This document shows positions 54,176 to 62,114 of a DNA stretch of 64,000 nt, in pieces; the stretch's first letter is position 1; each line of letters begins with the position of its first letter. The notes under the pieces are model-generated. The model worked only from the letters and a program-made list of their open reading frames with translations. It did not search any database and was not told the origin of the DNA. The DNA is from G963674835 sp963674835 (GTDB lineage: Bacteria > Planctomycetota > Planctomycetia > Pirellulales > Thermoguttaceae), in assembly GCA_963674835.2 (NCBI GenBank), contig CAXXKC010000003.1:3410001-3474000 (forward strand), in the 5' to 3' direction. Made by a program: the position numbers and the translations under genes.

Positions 54176-54184
54176 TGCTATAAT
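54176..54184 (+). promoter_or_regulatory. Extended -10 promoter of the first degenerate NtrC-like gene
   Basis: TGCTATAAT (54176-54184) is a perfect extended -10 element. No good -35 is seen at the usual distance, which extended -10 promoters do not need. The start codon at 54232, with GGAGG seven bases upstream, is about 48 bases downstream. Confidence 0.55.
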
Positions 54185-54231
54185 CCGGCCCGCCACAATC
54201 GAACTGTTGTTGCGGTTATGGAGGAAACTCA

Positions 54232-55698
54232 ATGGAAGCTTCGCACGTCCTCGTGGTTCACAGCGACCCTGCGTTACGCCGAGTTGCCGCCGGCGCGATC
54301 GGACGAAACGGAGTCCGCATATCGTTTGCAGCCAGCGACGATGAAGGACTGTTGCTCCTCGAGCAACAACGCGTACACGTTCTGGTGACGGGATGGGATC
54401 TGTATGGTCTGGGAAACGAGTTTGTGCGTCGCGCGGCCACGATTCAGCCGCTCCTCGGCGTCGTACTCATCGGAGATGCAAGTCGCATCGGTCATCTGGC
54501 GCAACGGGGATCATCCGGTCCGGTCCAGTACTTGGCAAAGCCGGTTACCGAAGAGTCGTTGCGGTTGGCGATTCAGCGAGCACTGCAGCGTCAGACTCGT
54601 CCGGAATCGTCTGCAAGACCTGCGACGGAGGTGGCCCCGACTGCCGATGACCGCCGACCCGATGCAACGGGAAAATGCTCCCCAATCGTTGCTGTGAGCA
54701 AAGCAATGCGTGAAATCACCGAAGTCAGCCGCCGGGCGGCATTGACCGATGCTCCCGTGCTGATCCAGGGGGAGCCCGATACTGGGAAAGAAACCATCGC
54801 ACGAGAGATTCATCGTCAGAGCCGGCGGTCGGCAGGCCCCTTCGTGCGTGTCGCATGTGGAACCCTGCGTGAGACCGATCTGGCGGAACGGCTGTTCGGC
54901 TCGGGCGAGAGTAGCCGGGAAGACAAAGGGCACCCGTCACGAACCCTCTTCGAGAAGGCCCATCAAGGCACGCTCTTCCTCGACAACGTCGCGGATCTGC
55001 CGCCCTGGGCGCAAGCGATGCTCCTCGAAGGCCTGCAGCAGCGCCGGTGCGTGTGCCCCGGCAGCAATCGAGAAGTGGCCCTAGACGTGCGCGTCATCGC
55101 ATCGAGCGAGACCGATCTGCACGCAGCCGCTGCCCGGCGCGCCTTCTCATCCAGCCTCTACTATTACCTGAACATCATACAGATTGTGGTCCCCCCCCTG
55201 CGCCATCGCCCTCAGGATATTCGGCCGTTGGTCGAGATGTACCTGGCTATGGCGAACGCCATGCGGGCCAATCAGGCCGTCGGCCCTCCCTGCCGGTTTT
55301 CCGAGGACGCACTCGCGTGCTTGTCGGAGTACGAGTGGCCGGGGAACATCCTGCAACTTGCAAGCGTGGTGGCGCACACGGTGCTGCTGGCTGACCGCGA
55401 AGAGATCGGACGTGCAAGCATTGCCGAGACACTTGGCGAGGTGACTCCCCCAAGCGATTCCGATACAATTGCAGTGCCTCTGGTTGGTGGCCTCAAGGAG
55501 ATGGAACGTGCCATCATCGAAGCGGTGATCGAGCGTTGCCGCGGAAACAAAGCCGCAGCCGCGCGGGCGCTGAGGCTGCACCGGCGAACGCTCTATCGAA
55601 TGCTTCAGGACGAACCGGCCGCGAAGAACAACGGAGCCCCGTTGCCGTACATCGAAAGCCCGAGCGTTAGCGACTCGGCAGCCGGTCTCCTATGCTGA
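54232..55698 (+). CDS. NtrC-like regulator with degenerate receiver and AAA+ motifs (no GAFTGA)
   Basis: The protein has 488 residues with NtrC layout. The receiver has Gly54 in VHVLVTGWDLYG instead of Asp, and HSD instead of the acidic pair. AAA+ domain: Walker A is GEPDTGKETIAREI (180-193). The GAFTGA loop is absent, the region reading RLFGSGESSREDKGHPSRT. Walker B is LFLDNVADL with Asn252 for Glu. The Fis-type helix-turn-helix is intact (CRGNKAAAARALRLHRRTLY). It should still bind DNA but is unlikely to remodel sigma-54 holoenzyme. It is a tandem paralogue of the gene at 56655. Its function may be as a repressor or DNA-bound scaffold. Confidence 0.88.
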   Translation: MEASHVLVVHSDPALRRVAAGAIGRNGVRISFAASDDEGLLLLEQQRVHVLVTGWDLYGLGNEFVRRAATIQPLLGVVLIGDASRIGHLAQRGSSGPVQYLAKPVTEESLRLAIQRALQRQTRPESSARPATEVAPTADDRRPDATGKCSPIVAVSKAMREITEVSRRAALTDAPVLIQGEPDTGKETIAREIHRQSRRSAGPFVRVACGTLRETDLAERLFGSGESSREDKGHPSRTLFEKAHQGTLFLDNVADLPPWAQAMLLEGLQQRRCVCPGSNREVALDVRVIASSETDLHAAAARRAFSSSLYYYLNIIQIVVPPLRHRPQDIRPLVEMYLAMANAMRANQAVGPPCRFSEDALACLSEYEWPGNILQLASVVAHTVLLADREEIGRASIAETLGEVTPPSDSDTIAVPLVGGLKEMERAIIEAVIERCRGNKAAAARALRLHRRTLYRMLQDEPAAKNNGAPLPYIESPSVSDSAAGLLC

Positions 55699-55894
55699 CT
55701 GGGGCGTCACGCCGCATCTGACGAAACGGCGGCTGTGCCCACCAGTCTCACGGCAAGAGAAGTGTAGCGGGTCGCTAAACGTGTCTTTGTCGTCGACCGA
55801 TAGAAGTTCAGCAAGCCAACGATACTGACTCCACCAGCATGGAGTAAGAATCAGTCTGAAATGCGTGAGGATGTTCGGGTCGTCCTTAACGCCA

Positions 55895-55928
55895 GGCCCT
55901 CCGCAGGTCATGCTCACTGCGGAGGGCC
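55895..55928 (+). terminator. Strong stem-loop terminator
   Basis: GGCCCTCCGCAG (55895-55906) and CTGCGGAGGGCC (55917-55928) form a perfect 12-pair stem with a 10-base loop, followed by ATTGCTTTTCC. It lies 196 bases after the stop of the gene at 54232 and would separate it from the next transcript. Confidence 0.7.
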
Positions 55929-56022
55929 ATTGCTTTTCCTTAGCGGGTTCATTCGAACCGCACGGTTGTCGCCGCATCGTGCGACTCAAGAGAATCGAGA
56001 GAATTCGCCTATAGTTTAGGTA

Positions 56023-56052
56023 TTTACATTTCGTTATCAAGCGACATATAAT
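56023..56052 (+). promoter_or_regulatory. Strong candidate promoter in a gene-free stretch
   Basis: TTTACA (56023-56028), an 18-base spacer and TATAAT (56047-56052), within the 956-base gap 55699-56654. No credible coding frame follows directly; the next gene starts 603 bases downstream. The product is either a very long leader for that gene or a non-coding RNA. A second AT-rich patch lies at 56525-56560. Apart from the terminator, I see no other feature in the gap. Confidence 0.5.
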
Positions 56053-56654
56053 CGTCTTGCTTTGGAACGGATTGGAGGCCATCGATGCCTCCGGCAACGG
56101 TAGGGGTGACAACTACGTGACACTGGAGGCGTCACGGCGCGGAACCGCGAATTCCGCAGAGGAGTCTTCAGCACCCTATCCTGGCCGTTGCTGACGAAAC
56201 TCATGCTGTACCGGAGCGGATCGTCTGACATTCGATGGTTCCGCACTTCTGGGCGCACGGGGGGTGTTTGCGCCGGAAACCACCATGTTTCTCGGGGGTT
56301 CCCCTTTTCACCACTACCCCGCGTACAGCAGCGCGTTTTGGCTGGACGGGCAGTGTACGTGGGCGCGCTCCTGTCGACAAAAACCAGTTGCCAGAAGCGA
56401 CTGCATGCTGGCACGAGTGCCGCCCGTATTCACCAGACCTGGGCTGCGGTCGAAAGCGAGCTTGGCATGTGCGCCTGTGGTGGGGCTTCAACACAAGCGA
56501 CGATTCCGCGGCGTGCTAGCACACAGAGCATAATAAGTAACAACTATATCCTATATGGCTATTTGGATTGCAGGCAGAGAGTGTCATCTCAAGATCGCGG
56601 TTGACTACAACGAGGGGCTGATGTCCGGGGCGGATCGCAACGGAGGGACTCGCT

Positions 56655-58061
56655 ATGTCAATGGCAAAGGTCTTGATCGTGGACGATCATCGCAGCGGTG
56701 TCGAATCTCTCGGCAATGTGCTCCGCCGACAAGGATCCGAGGTGTCTCTGGCACGCACTGGAGATCAGGGCCTCACGCTCCTGAAGCAAGAGCCCTTTCA
56801 CGTCTTGTTCTCGCACCTGCGCATGCCCGACACCGATGGCGTTTCGCTGCTGCGAAGCGCATTTCGACTCCGTCCACGTCTATCGGCGGTCGTCGTCAGC
56901 GACCGCGGCAATCTCGACTCGTGCTTGAAGGCCATCCGTCTTGGCGCCTGTGATTACGTCGCGAGACCGTTCACAGCCGACGGAATCAAGGACGTTCTGC
57001 TCAGGGCGCTCGAAGTGTATCATCGCCGGGTGGGCGCAGACCTTCTGCCGACGGGCACGCCCAAAGTACCAGAATATGGTCAGGCGGAGGAACAAATCGA
57101 GGCACTGATTGCCGCCCAATCCGCTTCAATGGGGGATATCAGCCGAGTGGTGGAACGGATCGCCTCGTCCACCGCCGCCGTGTTGATTCGCGGCGAACCA
57201 GGCGTGGGCAAGGGGCTTGTGGCCAGGGCAATCCACCGGCAAAGCCGGCGCGCCCACGGGCCATTCGTCCAGGTTGCCTGCGGCGCAATTCGCGAAGCAG
57301 AGCTCGACGCCAGACTGTTCGGTCGAGCTCTGCCCAACGGCTCCAACTCACCGCGACAACGCGGCCTGCTGGAGTCTGCCACCGGCGGCAGTTTCTACCT
57401 GGCCAACGTCGACCGCCTCCCGTCGTGGGCGCAACTCGCGCTATACGACGCGCTGCAGCGAGGTGCCATCTATCCATCTGCGGATGGCCATCCCGTCACG
57501 TTCGACATTCGAACGATTGCCTCGACCGCGTGTGATCTGGAAGGAGCGGTCGGCGAGAATCGTTTCTATGACGAGCTCTACTATCTGTTGAATGTCGTTG
57601 TCATCGACGTGCCGCCAATTCGTCAACAAAATGTCAGAATCTGGGTGGAACGGTGCCTCGCGCAGTTGGTGGCCAAGCAAGGCCGGGCTGCCGGAAAGAG
57701 GCCGCGCCGGTTCACGCGGGACGCCTGGGAATCGCTGCTGGCCTACGACTGGCCGGGCAATCTGCCCGAGATGACCAACGTGATCGCCCGCGCCGTAGCG
57801 ATGACCGACAGCGACCAAATCGGCCGGGATGCGATTGTGTTCTCGCCGCGCAAACCATGCCCCCCGCAGGACGCTGCGTTCTCCGTTCCCGTGACCGGGC
57901 GACTGCGTGAAATCGAGCGCGTGGTAATCGAGGAGGTGATACATCGCTGCCGGGGGAACAAGGCCGCCGCGGCGCGAGCCCTAGGGCTGCACCGGCGCAC
58001 GCTGTATCGAATGCTGGAGAGCAAAACCCGCGACGGCTCCATGCGAACCTTGCATTCCTGA
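56655..58061 (+). CDS. NtrC-like regulator with degenerate receiver and AAA+ motifs, second copy
   Basis: The protein has 468 residues with the same layout as the protein at 54232. The receiver keeps the acidic pair (VDDH) but has His54 in FHVLFSHLRMPDTDG instead of Asp. Walker A is GEPGVGKGLVARAI (180-193). The GAFTGA loop is absent, the region reading RLFGRALPNGSNSPRQRGL. Walker B is SFYLANVDRL with Ala250-Asn251 for Asp-Glu. The Fis-type helix-turn-helix is intact (CRGNKAAAARALGLHRRTLY) and nearly identical to that of the first copy, so both may bind the same DNA sites. GGAGGG lies seven bases before the ATG. Confidence 0.88.
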   Translation: MSMAKVLIVDDHRSGVESLGNVLRRQGSEVSLARTGDQGLTLLKQEPFHVLFSHLRMPDTDGVSLLRSAFRLRPRLSAVVVSDRGNLDSCLKAIRLGACDYVARPFTADGIKDVLLRALEVYHRRVGADLLPTGTPKVPEYGQAEEQIEALIAAQSASMGDISRVVERIASSTAAVLIRGEPGVGKGLVARAIHRQSRRAHGPFVQVACGAIREAELDARLFGRALPNGSNSPRQRGLLESATGGSFYLANVDRLPSWAQLALYDALQRGAIYPSADGHPVTFDIRTIASTACDLEGAVGENRFYDELYYLLNVVVIDVPPIRQQNVRIWVERCLAQLVAKQGRAAGKRPRRFTRDAWESLLAYDWPGNLPEMTNVIARAVAMTDSDQIGRDAIVFSPRKPCPPQDAAFSVPVTGRLREIERVVIEEVIHRCRGNKAAAARALGLHRRTLYRMLESKTRDGSMRTLHS

Positions 58062-58452
58062 CGGATCGCGATGAGACGTGTCGTCCTCGTTCCCGCGGTT
58101 CATAATCTCGCGGACCTCGCACGGCTCGGTCGCGCCCTCGGTGTGCACCGTGTGGCGATTTGACCCTCGCCAGGCACCTTGCGCACAGGCGTTCTCGTGA
58201 AACGGACGATTTGGGCGTCCGCGGTTGACGCGTCATCTGGCCGAAGTATGGTTCATGCGAAGTGCGACTCATCGACGCCGCAAGAATCATTGCTGCCTCC
58301 CTGGTGTTTGCGGGGAATCGGCGGCGCGTTCGACAGTCGGCCACCATGTGGTTGGACTGTCGGCCGCCGCCCTCCCTGCGAGCAAATCACCCAGGCGGCT
58401 CGCCATGAAGTGTTCGCTTCAGCCGCGCTGCACCAGCAACGAGGAGTGAGCC
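58062..58452. other. Intergenic region without a supported gene
   Basis: A short inverted repeat CCGCG...CGCGG lies near 58096-58116, 35 bases after the preceding stop; no T-run follows it. Otherwise only non-coding frames are seen up to the ribosome binding site GAGGAG just before 58453. Confidence 0.4.
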
Positions 58453-58761
58453 ATGACAACCAAAGGACCAACCGGACGGAAGTCAACCCTGGCCGAAGCC
58501 CAGGCCGCGGCGAAGTGCTTTCTGCAGGAGGCATTGCCCGACACACATTATGTCGAAATCGTGAAGGTCGTGCGGCTGCAATCGGACGACGCCATGTGGG
58601 AAGTCGGGGCCGTGGTCTGGCAACCCGACGCCACGATTCAGTCACCAGATGATGCCACGCGGCATCCGATGCCGGATCAGAAGCTCCACGTGGTTCGCAT
58701 GGATGACCAACTGAACGTGACTCGCTACGAGACTCCGGAGACGGCGGGCCAGCAAGCGTGA
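58453..58761 (+). CDS. Small hypothetical protein
   Basis: The protein has 102 residues and is soluble. A helical N-terminal part (LAEAQAAAKCFLQEALPDTH) is followed by a beta-rich part (VEIVKVVRLQSDDAMWEVGA, then KLHVVRMDDQLNVTRYE). The helix plus strand layout with a 'W-E-V' strand loosely recalls GvpO-like or PepSY-like small domains, but I do not assign it. GAGGAG six bases before the ATG and good codon use support a real gene. It lies between the second degenerate NtrC-like gene and the chemoreceptor gene, on the same strand as both. Confidence 0.7.
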   Translation: MTTKGPTGRKSTLAEAQAAAKCFLQEALPDTHYVEIVKVVRLQSDDAMWEVGAVVWQPDATIQSPDDATRHPMPDQKLHVVRMDDQLNVTRYETPETAGQQA

Positions 58762-59744
58762 ATGGCCTGTCGACGGGTCATCCGTTCGACCGGCAAACGA
58801 GGGCACACCGTCGCACGCATTTCTGCGCCCGTTCCCGTTCGGGACCTCTCATCAGATGAAGACGCCGCCATCAGTCGCCCGTTTCGAGCTAATCGCCGTC
58901 AACAGGCGGGGCAAACACGGCCGCGCGGCGATGCATGACATCTGGCCTCCGGCCTTCGCTGCAATGGCTGTTCGAGGCCAACGTCCTGCGAACCCTCAGT
59001 CGAACTGCGGGTTCGCCTACGTCGCTCGCTTGACCTGACGGTCGAAGCGGTTCTGCTGAACCAACGATGGAACACGACTGGACGGATTCTATCAGGGATG
59101 CCGCCTTTCTTTCGGTCGCCAACGGGTTTCTTCTCTGACGCTATGCCCGTCAGGTCCTTGTTCACGGTCAGACCTCCCCCGACAGATAGCCGTGGGGCGG
59201 TTGAGACAGTGAGACAAGTGGACGCGCGCGAACGACAACCTATGTTTGTTCGACGGCATTTCCACCTGTACAGCCAGCGTTATGCGGCCCGACCGTAGTA
59301 AAACTCCTTGTTGGGTGGGCGATGCCTGACGGTCGAAAGCACCAGCAGTCTTTCGTTCTCGCCGAGGCAACGAGGCTGCTGGAAACCTTTCATTGTTGAT
59401 TGTTGCGGTTGCCTTCGAGTTGAAGCCATGGCCATCACACGGTGCCTTCGCGACATGCAAACGCTTGGTATGGCGATCCGGGAAGTTCTTCCCCGCATCG
59501 CACACCGTGAGGTGATTGCCATAGGGGGTGAAACACGTCCACAACCCGGACAACCTAGCGCCGGCCGCTCCGGTGCGAGACGGATGTTGGAACGCATCGT
59601 CAGGAACTTCCCGATCGATACGACCGATTCTGAGTATTTCTCCGCGCTGGGGGACGTGTGCGGGCACTGAGTTACACGACAGCTTCTGAGGGCCGAGGAA
59701 ATCGTGCCCCATTGGCTGCACCCGAATCAAGAGAGGCTAGCGAC
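58762..59744. other. Long intergenic region before the chemoreceptor gene
   Basis: In 983 bases I see no frame with domain-like sequence. The longest, a minus-strand frame from 59730 to 59092, is Arg/His/Pro-rich with no signal, motif or ribosome binding site. The chemoreceptor promoter presumably lies here, but I could not define it. Confidence 0.4.
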
Positions 59745-62039
59745 ATGTCACTGTCACATCTTTCAATCCGCATGCGGTTGGTCATTCTGGTCTCGGTTTT
59801 CGTGGTGGGTCTGGCCAGCTTCGCATTCCTGGCAGGCTCGACGTTGAGCAAGGTGAAGATCAATGGCCCGCTCTACAAGCAGATTGTCGAGGGCAAAGAC
59901 ATCATTGCCGATGTTCTTCCTCCGCCCGAGTATATCGTCGAGACCTATCTCAACGTATTCCAGACGTTCGAAGAGAAGGACCCCGCCGAAGTCAAGCAGC
60001 TGATCGATCGCGGCAAGGTGCTCCGAGACGAGTATAACGAACGGCACGAGTACTGGATCAAGGAACTTGCCGACGGCGACATCAAGCGACTGCTGGTCGA
60101 AGAGTCGTACGGGCCTGCGGTGCAGTTCTACGATACGCGCGACCATGAGTTCGTGCCTGCGGTTCTGGCCGGAGATACGGAAGGCGCTCGCAAGATACTC
60201 GAGCAGAAGCTGAAGCCCTACTACGACGCACACCGAGCCAGGATCGATCAGGTCGTACTCAAGGCCACCCAGCGGAACCAGCACGATGAGCAGTCGGCTG
60301 CCGCGTTGATCGGTTGGCGGACGCTCCTCATGCTCATCGCCGGTATCGGGGCGCTTGCGATTGGCATAGTCATTGCGATGCTGACCGCAAGAGGTTATTC
60401 CAAGGTGCTTGGTTCCCTGTTCGGCGAGCTGAGGCGTCTGACCGATGCGGCCGTACAAGGAAAGCTGCAAACCCGCGGCAATCCACAGGCCGTTACCTTC
60501 GAGTTCCGACCGATCGTCGAGGGCGTGAACGCTACCTTGGATGCCGTGGTTGGACCGTTGACGATGTCAGCCGCATACATGGACCGGATCTCAAAGGGCG
60601 ATATCCCGCCCGAGATCACCGATGAGTACCACGGCGACTTCAACCGGATCAAGAACAGTCTGAACCAGTGCATCGGCGCGCTGAGCGGTCTGATCGCCGA
60701 GATGACACGTATGTCGGACGAGCACAATGCCGGCGATATCGATGCTGTGATCGCCGCCGACAAATTCCAAGGTGCCTACCGCGACATGGCCAAAGGCATC
60801 AACGAGATGGTCGAAGGCCACATCACCGTCAACCGGAAGGCAATGGCCTGCATCGCCGAGTTCGGCAAGGGTAATTTCGAGGCTCCGCTGGAGAAGTTCC
60901 CCGGCAAGAAGGCCTTCATCAACGATACGATCGAACAGGTCCGCGCGAACCTCAACAATGTCACGGCCGACGCCATCATGCTCGCCGACGCCGCCGATGA
61001 AGGCAGGTTGAATGCACGGGCGGACGAGAGTAAGTACGCCGACGCCTGGCAGCGAATCATCCGAGGTATGAACAAGACCTTGGAAGGATTCGCGGTTCCC
61101 ATGCGCGACATCGGCCAGGTCTTGACCTGCTTGGCGGCCAAGGACTTCTCGCACGGCATCCAGAACGAATACCCGGGCGCGTACGGGGAGCTGTGCACGA
61201 ACGTGAACCTCGTTGTCGAATCGATCTGCGGTGCCATCGAGCAGATCGCCGAGAGTGCCGATCAGTTCACGGAGGGTTCCCGCATAATCTCCCAAAGCGC
61301 GCAAACGCAGGCTTCCGGCGCCCAAGAGCAAAGCTCGAGCGTCCAGCAGATCACCGCGTCGGTCGAGGAGTTGAGCCGGTCGGTCGACGGCGTCAAGATC
61401 AACGCCCAGGATGCCGACTCGGTCTCCAAGGAAACCAGCCAGTTGGCCGAAGAAGGCGGGCTGGCCGTGCGAAAGTCGGCCGAAGCCATGGAGCAGATCA
61501 AGGCCAGCTCGGACCAGATCGCCGAAATCATCCAGGTGATTTCAGAGATCGCCGGACAGACCAATCTCCTGGCGCTGAATGCTGCCATCGAAGCGGCACG
61601 TGCCGGAGAGCATGGCATGGGATTCGCCGTCGTTGCCGACGAGGTCCGCAAACTCGCCGAACGCAGCAACCAGGCGGCCGGCGAGATCACCAAACTCATC
61701 AAGGAATCGGCCCTTCGCGTGCACGAAGGAGCCCAGCTCAGCCAAGATACCGAGGAATCCTTCAAGCGAATCCTCGCCGGCGTGCAGAACACAACCGCCA
61801 AGATCGGCGAAATCGCCGCCGCCACTGTCCAGCAAGCTTCCAATGCCGAAGAAGTATCGCGGACCATTCAGGGGGTTGCACAGATCACCGAACAGGCCGC
61901 CGCGGGCAGCGAAGAAATGGCCTCCTCCAGCGAGGAGTTGGGCGCCCAGGCCCAAGCGTTGCGAGACCTGGTCGGTCAGTTTGCCACAGACAACAAGCAC
62001 TCCGATCAGGGCCGGGCGGTTGAGGCCGGCGCAGTCTGA
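59745..62039 (+). CDS. Methyl-accepting chemotaxis protein with repeated HAMP-like region
   Basis: The protein has 764 residues. Transmembrane helix 1 at about 11-31 (RLVILVSVFVVGLASFAFLA), a helical extracytoplasmic sensor at 32-185 and helix 2 at about 188-212. Residues about 212-480 hold several HAMP-like units in series (DRISKGDIPPEITDEYHGDF, MACIAEFGKGNFEAPLEKFP, MRDIGQVLTCLAAKDFSHGI). The signalling domain has the hairpin tip EIAGQTNLLALNAAIEAARA and GFAVVADEVRKLAERS. It couples to CheA/CheW, but no che gene is in the window, so partners are elsewhere. No CheR-binding pentapeptide is seen at the C-terminus. The ligand is unknown. Confidence 0.93.
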   Translation: MSLSHLSIRMRLVILVSVFVVGLASFAFLAGSTLSKVKINGPLYKQIVEGKDIIADVLPPPEYIVETYLNVFQTFEEKDPAEVKQLIDRGKVLRDEYNERHEYWIKELADGDIKRLLVEESYGPAVQFYDTRDHEFVPAVLAGDTEGARKILEQKLKPYYDAHRARIDQVVLKATQRNQHDEQSAAALIGWRTLLMLIAGIGALAIGIVIAMLTARGYSKVLGSLFGELRRLTDAAVQGKLQTRGNPQAVTFEFRPIVEGVNATLDAVVGPLTMSAAYMDRISKGDIPPEITDEYHGDFNRIKNSLNQCIGALSGLIAEMTRMSDEHNAGDIDAVIAADKFQGAYRDMAKGINEMVEGHITVNRKAMACIAEFGKGNFEAPLEKFPGKKAFINDTIEQVRANLNNVTADAIMLADAADEGRLNARADESKYADAWQRIIRGMNKTLEGFAVPMRDIGQVLTCLAAKDFSHGIQNEYPGAYGELCTNVNLVVESICGAIEQIAESADQFTEGSRIISQSAQTQASGAQEQSSSVQQITASVEELSRSVDGVKINAQDADSVSKETSQLAEEGGLAVRKSAEAMEQIKASSDQIAEIIQVISEIAGQTNLLALNAAIEAARAGEHGMGFAVVADEVRKLAERSNQAAGEITKLIKESALRVHEGAQLSQDTEESFKRILAGVQNTTAKIGEIAAATVQQASNAEEVSRTIQGVAQITEQAAAGSEEMASSSEELGAQAQALRDLVGQFATDNKHSDQGRAVEAGAV

Positions 62040-62114
62040 TTCGGCGGTTCCCAACCACGGCGACCACCTCACGATCGAGCACGGCAGCAAGCCGACGCCC
62101 GGCGCCCTTGGCCG

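Noticed and set aside
59092..59730. 212-codon minus-strand frame in the gap before the chemoreceptor
   Set aside because: The composition is Arg/His/Pro-rich with no domain, no ribosome binding site and no neighbour on the same strand. It is probably non-coding.
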